From Vigna angularis (lineage: Eukaryota; Streptophyta; Magnoliopsida; Fabales; Fabaceae): a DNA stretch of 64,000 nt. Positions 51,137 through 62,815 of this stretch are shown here, one piece after another. A model generated the notes under the pieces. That model had not been told where the DNA came from. It searched no databases and worked only from the letters and a program-made list of their open reading frames with translations. The translations under genes and the position numbers were made by a program. Position 1 is the stretch's first letter. The number at the start of each line of letters is the position of its first letter. The stretch covers positions 35,390,131 to 35,454,130 of the forward strand of contig NC_068971.1 in NCBI RefSeq assembly GCF_016808095.1, read 5' to 3'.

Positions 51137-51900
51137 TGGTCATAAATTTTTGCCCTACATGTCTCCTTCCATGGTTGTAGAGAAAGTGCTAGATTAAGAG
51201 GACTTAAATATTTCTTTACTTAGTTAAAGGTAGTAATAAATGTGTGTTGTTTTTTACTTCCTTTTCTCCTTTGGTTTCTTTTTCAATCTCTGAGTCTTGC
51301 AGATGGTACAACCTATTGGTTTATCTTTATCATCACAGAATAATGTTAAAGAATAATAGTGGATATTAATTAATTGTGAAAGCAAAATTTGCTTATGATG
51401 GTAAGTGATAACGTTTATCTAAACTGGTCATACACGCAAACCCTTCTTCTGGACCGATTAGGTAAATACTAGCATGGTACCCACACCCTACTCCTAATAT
51501 TACAAACAAATCACATTAAATTTACAAAATCATCACAATATATGTACTTTATGTATATGACTTTTGTTAAGGTTTGCAAGTCAAAGAATAAAATTATTCA
51601 TTATTCTTTCTAGTACTTATATTTTTTTCTAACTAGAGACATGCATATAAATATCAATATTTTAAATATTATTTTAGTGAGTTTTTTTTTTCATAGGTAT
51701 AAAATTGCATTTCAAAATATTATTTTAAAATATTCACGTTAATAACAATTAACAATTTGATAAAGAAAATTATACTTGTAACTAAAAAATATAATTTTTT
51801 ATTTTGCAAATAAAAACTGAGTATCGATATCAAGACTAGTAAAAGGAACATTAAAGGTCGACTACTAACAATCAACATCACGAAAGTCTTTGCAAGTCTT
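51137..51900. other. AT-rich intergenic DNA, nothing recognised
   Basis: No coding, RNA or repeat signal could be supported. Confidence 0.45.
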
Positions 51901-52400
51901 TAACATATAATTGATTATGTATTATCTTATAAATACATGTCGTATTGTCTAGGCATACAATTTATTCATAACATATACAATTCTATATGGTATTAGTAGT
52001 TTAGGTTTTAGATTTGATTTCTCTCTATTTTTATTCTCGGTGAACAGTACATGCGGCCACTATATGACCCTTTTCTCTTTCATCAATAATCATTTTCCTT
52101 CGGTGATCATTGCGATTAAAACTAGCTTCCTCTAACGACCACTTTGCTTCATTCACTGCTCCAACCCAGTCGATCATACTCCAACCTGGCAGATTGTGCT
52201 TTATATTCCTGACTATCCTTTTAACTTCATAAGCAAGCTCACTCCACCAAAACTCACTCTTTCTTTTTGCTAATAATTTTGTTCTTGTTCAAGATCAGTG
52301 TACCAAAGAGATGGGTGGAGTAGACCTAAGTCTCGAAGATTATCCTATCTCTCACAATTGGTTTCTTGTATCTGTCAGGATAAGACAACTTCATCTAATA
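51900..52400 (+). mobile_element. Ty1-copia-like LTR end with decayed primer site and leader
   Basis: TTATAAATACATGTCGTATT, then ...TATTCATAACATATACAA, is a typical TATA-to-end stretch of a copia LTR. TGGTATTAGTAG at 51988-51999 looks like a mutated TGGTATCAGAGC primer site. The following sequence (GGTGAACAGTACATGCGG) resembles a copia 5' leader. No gag frame remains. Confidence 0.4.
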
Positions 52401-53460
52401 AAAACCTTGGTTTTGAAGTTTAACTAAATAACATGAAACAAAGAAGTCTTTGTGTATGGAAAACTAACGAAGAAGTCTTTATGTATCGAAAGCTAACTCC
52501 AAACTAGAAAAACACTTAGCAAACCAAATACGATAAAACATCTAGGCTAAGAAAACAAACAACAATAAGTTAGAAAACCCCAAACCCGAATTAGGAAGCC
52601 AAACTTCAAGTAGGAACTAGGATAAAAAACACTAAGTTAGAAAACCCCAAACCTAAACTAGGAAACCAACCTTCAGTTAGCCACTGGGATAGAAAAATCC
52701 CAAGACAACTCTTAAGATAGAAGACAAATCATCAAAACACTGAGGTAGAGCATCCTAGAAAACCAACTCTAAGATAAAAGAAATACGAGATTAGAAAACC
52801 ATAGATTAGGATAAAAGAACACAAAGCCATGAGCCAAAAAAAGGAAATGAATTTAACTCTATTCAGGAAATAGAGTAGAAAACAAAAGGTCTAAAATAGT
52901 AGGATAGAACTCTAACCAGAAAGAACATATCCAAAAGTTGTAGATGATCATCTAGGAGAAAGAATTAAACAATGAAAAATCATACTAAGAAAACTTAAGA
53001 CATAAACCAAAGACAAACAACTCAAGACTTCGGAAAACAAGAAAACAACTTAGGATAATAATCAAAAAATAACTTAGAATGAAAACAAAAAACTTAGAAC
53101 CTGAAACACAAAACACAACATAGAAAATCTTAGGTAAACGCTTAGGTCTTAGGAAATAGGAAAACATCTAGACTAAAACACCCAAACGCATGTCTAAACA
53201 CTGTTATGCCTAAAGCATCTAAGCAATATTGCATTAAACGATCAATGCTTATAATACCTGGAATATGTATTCAACTTCTCTCGAAAACAAAACAAGTCAA
53301 GACAATGTCTCTGAAAAAACATATTAAAAGACATAATAATTAAAATATGAAAAAAAACTTAAGCAAGTTAAACGCTATCTGTCTAACAAGAGACAAAAGC
53401 TAAATAAGTGTTTACTTAACTAAACGGTATCATATGCTTAACAAGTACCTCATCTTATGA
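52401..53460. repeat. Degenerate repeats of an AAGTTAGAAAACCCCAAACC motif
   Basis: AAGTTAGAAAACCCCAAACC followed by CTAGGAA.CCAA recurs with decay (about 52569, 52633 and later weaker copies). There are no terminal structures and no coding frame on either strand. Confidence 0.4.
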
Positions 53461-53470
53461 TGTGTGTGTG

Positions 53471-53505
<35 letters not shown>
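53461..53505. repeat. (TG)n(TA)n(CA)n self-complementary microsatellite
   Basis: TG repeats, then TA repeats, then CA repeats; the compound tract is its own reverse complement over about 44 bp and could extrude as a cruciform. Confidence 0.9.
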
Positions 53506-53642
53506 TCACTTGGTATCTTCAGAAAAGAACTTAATTGCAAAATGCTACTTAATGGTAGAAATTCAAAAAACATTTTGTCATTTTGAGTAAGCATTAAATG
53601 ACATTAAATGTTCAACGTTCAAAACTTGATTGTACATCAAAA

Positions 53643-54032
53643 TGTTAGAAGTGAACTTTAAGTCTAACTCAACCCCACAAAATCGGCTTGTAAGGTGAGG
53701 TTTGCACCCACTTATAAACTATGAATTGGCCTTATCTCTAATCAATGTGGGACTTCCAACACACATCCCTCATGCCGAGGTATATACATCTCGAGCGTGG
53801 GATTAGACATTTTTAATGGATGGTCCGAATAGCAGCCCAATAGCGGGTGGAACAATATGTCCAACAAACAACAAATATCGCTAGGATAGGTTCTAACCAT
53901 GGCTCTGATTCCATGTTAGAAGTGGACTTTAAGCCTAACTCAACCCCACAAAACCGGCTTGTAGGGTGAGGTTTGCACCCACTTATAAACTATGAATTGA
54001 CCTTATCTCTAGTAGATGTGAGACTTCCAACA
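53643..54032 (-). mobile_element. Complete TRIM retrotransposon (390 bp)
   Basis: Two 119-bp LTRs (53643-53761 and 53914-54032), TG..CA, enclose about 152 bp. A perfect 5-bp target duplication CAAAA flanks it (53638-53642 and 54033-54037). Next to the right LTR, TGGAATCAGAGCC (minus strand, 53913-53901) is an iMet-tRNA primer site with one change, which sets the orientation as minus. The LTRs differ at about 9 of 119 positions, so the insertion is much older than the element at 40-47 kb. There is no coding capacity, as expected for a TRIM. The family is very common in Phaseoleae legumes. Confidence 0.92.
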
Positions 54033-54037
54033 CAAAA

Positions 54038-55112
54038 TCATATCAGAAGTAGGTAACATGAAAGACATTCAGGGAATGATCTTTCCCTAGGAAACAGTAA
54101 TATAAAACTTATGTAGAAACAAACCTCAAAAAAAGTAAAATACTAAAAGACTCTCAAAAATAAAGTGATAACAAAAGACAAGAATCCTAAAAAGATAAAA
54201 ACATTAAAGATAAGTAGATTTGCTATATATGTATCTTTATCTTGTGTAGGACAATCACTACGAAGTTCATCTTATAGATGCCAGATTCAACTAGGACGAC
54301 ATCATGCCAACCTCCTACTAGTCATAGTCTTCAACAATTAATTATGATAATTCAAGATTAATAGGTAATTGAATCATGTGGCCCAAACACTTCCAGGTAA
54401 GGATCCATGAACAGTAGTATAAATAACGCATTTTATGAGGTATGTTAATTATATTCGTTAATTATCGTATTTATTGTTCGCTAAGGTATTTGGTTGACTT
54501 GAGTGTTGGAATGTCTTCTGGAGACATAATCCCTATCCAGCTTAGAGAGAACAAATAACCTTAAAAAGGATTAGCACCCTTGAAGTTAAAGACTTAAAAC
54601 GTTTGGACTATTTAGAGAATATACATTTAGTTCTATAAGAACAAATACTATTACTAATCAGTTGAACTCTAATTAATTTAAAAAAAAAGTAGGTTAAAAA
54701 TTAATTTACTCTTACAAATTTGACTTCTATGATAAAAATTATCCCATTTACACATTATAAATTGATTTATGAAACATATATATATCATACATGAACTAAC
54801 TATTTGTCCATTAACAAAAATTGATAATAAGTTTAATAAACTTTAATATTATATTAAAAATGAGTTTAGATGAAACTTACTTATAAAACGAACTTGTAAT
54901 ATAATAATTAATTTTGTCTATATATTTTAAGTTAACATTATTTATAATCAATGTAAAATATATAAAATCTTATGGGTTTGAAAAAACAATATCCAACTCT
55001 TAATTTTCACGTGAATAATTTCAAACAATGAATATTTGAGTATCAAAAAATAATGACCAAGGTAACGTGTAATTTAAAGAAAAGTTATATAAATAAAAAG
55101 TGTGTATAAAAT

Positions 55113-55146
<34 letters not shown>

Positions 55147-55900
55147 CACAGAACTGAGCAGAGTGATACTGATCACATATACTTCTCACGTTTTGGATCT
55201 GTCCATAGAAAACATTAATTAATTAGAAAGCAACTGATCTCACTTTCAAAGTTTCAACTTAAAACTTTTCTAAAGAAATTTATGTCCAAATAGGTCGCAC
55301 CGTTCACTGTTGATGTGAAAGGATTACGTAATTTAAAGTTCAAATCGCCATTAAATGTATTGTATATACGAAACTTTATTACGTGATTATCCTATTTCAC
55401 CTACAAGATGTAAAATAAGCCTTATTAGCGAATTAAATGAAAAATGGAAAAGATTATTCTATTCTACATTTAACATGATCATGATTGTAAAACCCTAAGT
55501 ATTTTATTCATCTATATTATTATAATATATAAAATATATTTACAAATCTTTCATAAGAAAATTAAAATTAAATATTTTAAAAATAATTAATATTTCACCA
55601 ACTAAGAAGATTTATATAATATAAAAAATATATACCTAAAATAATAATATTATTTTTAGAAAGACCATCAACAGTTTTATTGTTTCACATACTTACTCAC
55701 ATGTATTATGTTATATTCATGTGTAATATATGATTATTGAAGATAGACAAACTACAATATAACAGATAATATGATCGCTTAGTATAATTATAAGATACCA
55801 TACACATTAAAATTTTATTATCATCTTAACTAGCCAATCACATAGAACAAAAACAATCAAATGTCTACACAAAACATGTCCTCACGTACATATATATGAA
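54038..55900. other. AT-rich intergenic DNA with a (GA)n tract
   Basis: A GA microsatellite lies at 55116-55144. No gene is supported. Confidence 0.5.
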
Positions 55901-57350
55901 ATCACAACTCACAAACTCTCAAAGACTTAGACATTTGACTCTATTTTCGGAAGATACATGAATTGAGCAGACACGGAGATTTTGTACCTGTCATGTGAAC
56001 ACTCAATAGATTTTGGTAATTACCACCTAGGGTATACTCCACCCTTAATATAGGACATATGCTCCCATCGTTATGATAGGGTTAAGTCCTATAGCTCACT
56101 AGAATGGTTCCCTTTCACACCAAATCTCGGTATAGGAACCTCTCTCGACTCTCATAATTAGATATCTTTCTCTATGTAAGTTGGATATTGTAGCTCAATA
56201 GTAAGTGAGCATCCAACAGTACAAGGTAACACTTGACACCCTAGACCATTAAACCTTTAAAAAGGACATTCAACACTTTGAAAAAGGCACCCAACACTTT
56301 GGACCTTTGAAGCTTATTGACTTGAGTTTTAAGAGTGGTTCCTAACGTTGTATCAGTATTCTTAACTTTTGATTTGACTAAAACAGGTTATCCAACTTGC
56401 ATATCTAGGAAATTCTAGCTTTTTCTTACTTTAAAACACCTTGTTTGGTTAAAAAAAATCCCCAGATAAATCAAATTGAATAATCCTAACAAAATTAAAT
56501 TAGTTCCACAAACAACTTTTTCAATTCAAACCAACTTAATCACTATCTCAAATCACCAATCATATCAAAATATCGTAGTTTAATAATGCATATTAGATTG
56601 GGTTCATTTGCATATGAGTTATTTCTATTCTTCTCAAGCATTTAATAGGTATAATTTTGTTTAAGCATTCTCAAATAGTGTTAATCAACCGATTTGATAG
56701 CATTATAACTCAAGTCCCAACATTCACATTTCAAAAATATCTATATACTTTCCAACACATCAACTTAAAATTCAAATACTTTAACTAAACATTTTAAAAA
56801 GCCAACTACCAAATTAGACAATACAATTAATCTCTTCACATCGAAATGAGAATTACATACTTATCATATCAATCAAACCATGCTTTGTCACAACTAATCA
56901 AATTCAATTAGATTTATTATAATTTACTAGCTTCCCTTACCTAGTTACACACTCCTAAACTCAAAAAGTGTTTCACACAAACTCTATCTCACATAGGTTG
57001 CTCTACCTGTTTATAGAAAATCTGGTCAACGATCAGAGCACACCCTTACCATTCTAACCGAACAAAGATTCACTTTGAGCCCTTTAACATCATATTCAAA
57101 CTCCTTCGTACCCATATGCAACAAATTTACTAGCAAAACTCAAAGGTAGAGCAAAAGATGAACTTAATCTGTTCAAGATTCTTATTAGATACGATTGTAA
57201 ACCTCAAGGCCAGGAGCCCTATGGCGTACTTTCATCTTTAAACATATGAAGGATGAAGTTTAAAGGACTAGAGAAAAGGCATACAAAGATTTTTATGAAG
57301 ATAGTGGTTCTTATAAAATAAAATTTAGTTAATAAAAAATTTTGTTTATG
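55900..57350 (-). mobile_element. Decayed long LTR remnant, reverse orientation
   Basis: Clusters such as CCAACACTTTGGACC, ACCCAACACTTT and AGGACATTCAACACTTTG (56225-56310), and the run from GGTATAGGAACC to CTTTCTCTATGTAAG, parallel the order of blocks in the other gypsy-type LTRs when read on the minus strand. No ends, primer site or target duplication were found. Confidence 0.35.
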
Positions 57351-57749
57351 ATTTGACTTTTAAATAATAAAATAATTTAGCGTTATTTTTATAACTTGCT
57401 ACTATTCCTAATTATTTTCTAAGTCCTCACAATGATTTTATATTACGTGAGTTCTTTTTACTATATTATGGTTATTTATTTGAAAAAAAATCAAACCTAT
57501 TATTTATCACTAAAACAAAATAATTTTGTTTTTAAGCCTACTTTATTTTTCCTAATCCAAATTTTCAAATCTAATTCATAATTATTCAAATTTATATTAC
57601 TCTAAGTCTATTTAAATGGATTTATCTCAAATCCAAATTCATATTGTGGGACTTTAAGTTTAATCCATTTAATTGAATTTGTTGGGTATTATTTTGAATT
57701 TTAAAAATCATATATCAAGGTACCTCTACTTCATTTCAAGTCACGAAAT

Positions 57750-58260
57750 GTTTGGTCGGACTAGATATAAGAAAGTAGAATTGGGCTTAATCAAGACCAC
57801 ATTGGGTCTAGTCCAATAAAAACTTAGTTTAGTCAGGTTCATAATGAGGTGAATCGAGCTAGGTCCAAGTAAAGCTAAATTGGCCTAAGTAGAAAATGAA
57901 CCAAGTTAGCCTGCGCCTCGTTTAAGAAAAATGTAGATTGAGACAAGTTTGGCAAATCCAAGTTGAGTAAGGCTTAGGAAAGGTCATGACGGATTAGGCC
58001 AGTTCGGTCCAATCCAAGTTGGATTTTGTTGATACATTGGACCTACATCTGATCGAGATTAATGACAAGTTGAGTTAGGTTGATCCCATATCGATTTGAT
58101 TAGGATGACCCCACATTTAATGTAATTAACAAGTGAATTTAATCTAGATTTAATTCAATTTAAATTGGATTAGACAAATATAATCAATATGATTAGTTAA
58201 ATTGAATTTAGAATTTAAATCCAATATATTTATTGGATTTACATTGTATGTGACTAAATT
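57750..58260. repeat. Degenerate low-copy repeats
   Basis: Words such as GGTCCAA(G/T), CCAAGTTGG and TTGGATTA(G/T) recur irregularly. Neither an element nor a gene could be defined. Confidence 0.3.
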
Positions 58261-58659
58261 TTGAAAAATCTAATCTATGAACACCCCTAGTTTCTCCTTA
58301 CCAAATTCACTATATAAGACAACTTATATTGATAAAAAAAAGTACTATAATGTTAGTAAAATACGTAGTTTACATTAGTCTATTATTAGGACTATAAAAC
58401 TTTCAGTAATTTTCAATTTAGCTATTATATTAATCAACAACATGTATATAAAATAAACTGGTGTGCAAATATGTGTTATTTAGTTTTAGATTCTCATTAA
58501 ACCATCTAATATTATAAAACAATCATGAATCATTGAACTCATCACTATCAACCATGATTATGACTATGATCACCATTCTCACTCATACTTCACAAAATGA
58601 TATCAAAATTACATATAATGTGATGCTAAACATTCTAACTAATTCAATCTTCATTCTAT

Positions 58660-60680
58660 GTAGATATGAATCGAGACACAATACATGTTGCACTAAATTA
58701 AATTTAGAATAAAATTATAAACATCAACTTCGATTCTAAAAAGCACACAAATAATCCAAATAAAAAAAAAAAGACAAATAACATGGACTTCCACTAAACT
58801 AAGGAGTTAAAAGAAATTACACTTGTATGAGTAGTATCCTCATGAAAAACTTTAACTATTAAACCTTTAGTAATGGAGTCAACTAGCATGAAATTAGTTC
58901 TTATATATTATATGAAATACTTTATATTATGAAACTTTTTCTTAACTAGACATTTAATGTCATTGATTTTGACATGGTTATACTCTTATTATTGTTGAAG
59001 CAAATAACTCAATTGATTATCATAAATTCACAATAGAGTTTCAATGATCTTTCAATATCGTTTACCACATGCAAACTTATGACAAACTTTCACAATCATA
59101 TCCCAATGTTAGATGCTTCAAAACAAGTAATAAACTTGGTGGCTATGGTTGAAGAAAATACAATAGTTTGTTTAGTAAACTTTGAAGAGATAACTCCTCA
59201 CACCAATAAATACATGCATCTAGATATGAAGCGTTTATTCTCTTAACATTCAAAAAAAATCAAAGTTGAAATACCATATAGCCTCCAAAAAGTTAGATGT
59301 TTAATGCGTACACCATATTTTACATTACTGGTGAAAATGTAATGTTTTGCATCTTACAGTTTTCAAGGGCATCATTGTCTAAGGCTAAATTTATTTCATT
59401 TAGCAATTGAGATATCTCCTCCTTTACTAAAATGATTTTGCCAAAATTATACATATTAAGAATTTTTTGAAGTCATTAATATACTATCCTAAACAGTGCA
59501 TGAAGAAAATCTATCGGTCAATATTAAACTTATTTACAACCGTTTATGATATCATTCATATTAAGCTTGCTTCTTAAAAAGGAAATCTTCTAAAAATGAC
59601 AGAAAGAACTCAACTAGTTAATACTATGAATTATACTCTAACAAACATGATGATGACTTACACGTTATGAATATTTTCAAAGAAAATAAAACTTATTTAC
59701 TTTGTCTAGCTTGAGATTTTTTTTATACTCATGTTTTTTAGTTGGACTAATGCGATCTAGATTCTAAAGACCAAATATAATACATTTGTTCTTTATAATC
59801 TTCTTTAGTATGACTTGGTATTGCTTGATAGTATGATATTATTTTTAAAAATACTCTTTATATTGTTGGAAATGGTGAGCAAATTAACTTTTGAAATGAT
59901 TGTTGGTGCTTTAATTCTAAATTTCTGAGTTAACGAGGATTTCTAGTAATAAGAAGGGTTGTCTTACTTCTAAAGTTAATTCTTTTATCTCTTTCATTCT
60001 CTTTGGTAACCATTTTGGGTTTTAACAATATTCAAAATGTGGTTCTTATGACCTTCCTAACTAGACCTTGAATAATTATGGTAATCTTAGTGAGAAAGTG
60101 ACTAAAAGTTTCTTTTACATTTCTCCTATTTTTTCTAAGTGAAGTTTGATTTAGGAGAATTTCGTTCTCCTTTCCAAGACTCTTGTTCATTGAAAAATTT
60201 TACGTAATAAAATTCTCTCAGATAAGAAGATTCGATTTATAGGAATTAATGTGTTACATGTGTTCTTTATGCAAGAAATAACATAAGCTACGAAATCATG
60301 GCATGTTTAGCAAAGTCTAAACTTGGATTTGGCCATACACACAATTCAATGGTGCATTTAGATGTCATGTAATTCTTTTTGGAAAAATATGAATAATGAT
60401 ATTATTAACTTTACTATTTTAAAATTCTATGATAAAAAAAAATTTAAAGCAAGTAGATTTTTCCGAATCCTTTGGAAAATGCCTAATATTGATGAAAATG
60501 AAACACTGATGGACTTGTTAAAGAGGCCTTAATCATATTGCTTATGGAGATATTTTCAACGAATTCTCATTAACATTTGTTTTCTTACCTTAGAATTAAT
60601 AAATCCTTTTATGCGGAGCTTATGACTACTGTATTGTCAATAAAAATTTATATGAATTGTTGTTAGATTTATCTTAATTC
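58660..60680 (-). mobile_element. Decayed Ty1-copia retrotransposon body
   Basis: Minus-strand 59194-59106 translates to a clear copia RNase H block (GVIS.K.TKQTIV.SST.A..F followed by CFEAS), corresponding to the usual GAISW.S.KQT..STMEAEF...FEA. The surrounding 2 kb has no open frame and no identified LTRs. Limits are approximate. Confidence 0.5.
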
Positions 60681-61528
60681 ATCAAAATTTTAATTTCCTC
60701 AAATTATTTCTTGGGTTTCTAATTAAAAGTTGTTATAATATAAACACTACGGTTTCTCAGATTTATTATGAAGACAATCATTGTGCTAACTTTGAGATTG
60801 AAGTAAACACTTTTATAATAAGTACTAACTTTTATATATGATTTAATGATATTTCTACTAGTTTTAGTTTAAATTTTTTTTTCATAATAAGTACCAACTT
60901 TCAAAAATGTTGATACTTTAAAAAAATATTAATATATTTTGAAACATCAAAATCCATCAATGTATTTTGAAGACATAACAGAAAATTAACACAAAAAACC
61001 TAACAGAAAATCCAAATTCACCAAATAGGTCGGTAAAATGTTTGCCAAATTACCACCACACAACCCAGTTTCCAATTATTTATACCACTGTTTTCTAAGC
61101 CTACCCATAACAGTAACGTTTTCTTTTAAGGAATTTTGGCTTCAAGGAGCATGCATCAACTGAACAGAAATGATATAACTCAAAAACCAGAAGAAAATAA
61201 CTAAAACATTCACAAATGGCTGTAATTGGGTAATTCATCTAACTAAAGAATAATGGTACCACACGTGAAGCCCTTATAATTTTATTTTTTAAATTTAGAT
61301 ACTTCATTAATAGTACTTATTGATCTGCATATGATACACTCCATCCTTTGATCAAGCTTTCCTCAAACTTAAAAGGTTTCCACAAGTCAAAAGGCTACAA
61401 TCGAATGAACAAGGGGTCATCTGAACTCAAGTTACACATAATGATTTAACTTTGATACCCTCAGGCTTTCACTACGTATTGCTAATACATTCTCCGTACA
61501 GTAATCACAGAATTTGCACAGTCAGTCT
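60681..61528. other. Intergenic DNA and presumed 3' UTR of the partial gene
   Basis: AT-rich to about 61.3 kb; the part from about 61.35 to 61.53 kb is less AT-rich and would be the 3' UTR of the minus-strand exon at 61529-61609. Confidence 0.35.
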
Positions 61529-61609
61529 TCATGGACGGAACAATTTCCAAGTTTCAATGGAAGAAGGATGAGCAAATTTCATCAACACCTCAACCGATGC
61601 AATGTTTTC
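61529..61609 (-). CDS. Isolated terminal exon of an unidentified gene (partial)
   Basis: On the minus strand a good acceptor (TTTTTGGGCAG) at 61610-61611 opens a phase-0 exon of 26 codons plus TGA. It reads ENIASVEVLMKFAHPSSIET, then WKLFRP and the stop. Composition is gene-like, unlike the surrounding AT-rich DNA. I do not recognise the family. I found no partner exon between 61610 and 62260, and a retroelement begins at about 62.26 kb, so the rest of the gene would lie beyond it (a large intron holding the element) or was lost. Confidence 0.35.
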   Translation of the reverse strand, partial: ENIASVEVLMKFAHPSSIETWKLFRP

Positions 61610-62260
61610 CTGCCCAAAAATATAATTATTAGCACAAAATGAAAGATAGACAGTGCAAGTTCTTCATGTTCCAATGTAGAAAGCACACAAACAAGAAACC
61701 AATGTTTGGTTAACAACTAGTTACATAAGAATCTATAATTGTCAATGAATAAAGATTAACCAAAGCTTTTTCTCATCATTTGTGATCAGGTACATGGATC
61801 AAACAATGCCTGTGTTTTTACCAAAAGCAAATTCTGTAGATATGCGTCAGTATGGAAAGTATAGAAAGTATAAATTGTTACACCAGCATCAGATTTATAT
61901 TATAGATATAAAACATTCCCCTTTGCTGATCTGTATCTGAAATTTATTGTGACACCTAAGCCTCAGAGTCACAATCAGTCGAGGACCTATGTTAAATTGA
62001 TGGGGTGCATTCACTCTGTATATAACTGAAATTTTATACTTTAGCCCCTCATTTTTTATATATTTAAAACCCCCATCCCCAATTTCCATTCTGACGTCAA
62101 ATTTTCTTTTGCTATCAAGTTTCGTTCATTCATTCGGTTCCATTTTTAACTGAGTACTTTTCACTTTATTTACCTAGACATTCCATTCCGTGTCAATTTA
62201 TCCATTCCATGATGATGACGATGATTATAATAGTCAATACTACTACATTTATTTTTTAAA
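61610..62260. other. Sequence between the lone exon and the retroelement
   Basis: A 64-codon minus-strand frame (62089-61895) has no recognisable domain. This is probably intron or intergenic. Confidence 0.35.
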
Positions 62261-62265
62261 ATATA

Positions 62266-62772
62266 TTGTCCCCAATGGTCCAAGGTCCTGGATTTGCTAC
62301 TACCACATTGAGAAATCACATCTTTTACAAGTACAAGATACAAAAGTCATAATATGTGAGAACTTATGCAAGCCAAGAACATTACTAACACAAATTTGCA
62401 AATCTTTGTTACGAATGGTGTGGGTAGTGAGCATGTGGGGGACGTGGGACCTAATGGTCACATGGCAAAGAGGGAGGAAAACAACAGCAACTGCAAAAGT
62501 GACTGGAAAAGAGCCATTTCCGCACTGAATGATTACGTGATTATAAAAAAAGGGGCATTGCTACAGGAGAAGGGTGTGCAGGATATGAATTGTCTCCTTC
62601 TCTCTCTTGGCCCTTTTGGGATATTCTTTTGCCAATTCTGGTATTTTTGCATTTCCACTACTTGTACAGATTTTCAGTTTATTACTCTATCATTTTTTCA
62701 ATTATATGAAAAGTTTCATATTCCATATTACGACTTAGAGTATTATACTCCCACCAATTCCTTATTATTTCA
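62266..62772 (+). mobile_element. Probable 5' LTR of the terminal Ty3-gypsy element
   Basis: The stretch lies directly before a decayed primer site and holds a TATA-like GATTATAAAAAAAGG (about 62536) followed by a T/C-rich leader. The right end is placed at TTATTTCA (62772) from the primer position. The left end (TGTCCCCAATGG) is a guess. The 112- and 157-codon frames across it are not genes. Confidence 0.4.
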
Positions 62773-62774
62773 TT

Positions 62775-62786
62775 TGTTATCAAAGT
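62775..62786 (+). other. Decayed primer binding site
   Basis: TGTTATCAAAGT matches TGGTATCAGAGC at 9 of 12 positions and lies about 30 bases before the gag ATG. Confidence 0.5.
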
Positions 62787-62815
62787 TCATTACATTTTGG
62801 TTCTTTCCTCGCCAC

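Noticed and set aside
60230..60340. Copia gag zinc knuckle on the plus strand
   Set aside because: A C..C....H-like pattern near TGTTCTTTATGCAAG is interrupted by a stop and lacks spacing for CCHC; it could be chance.
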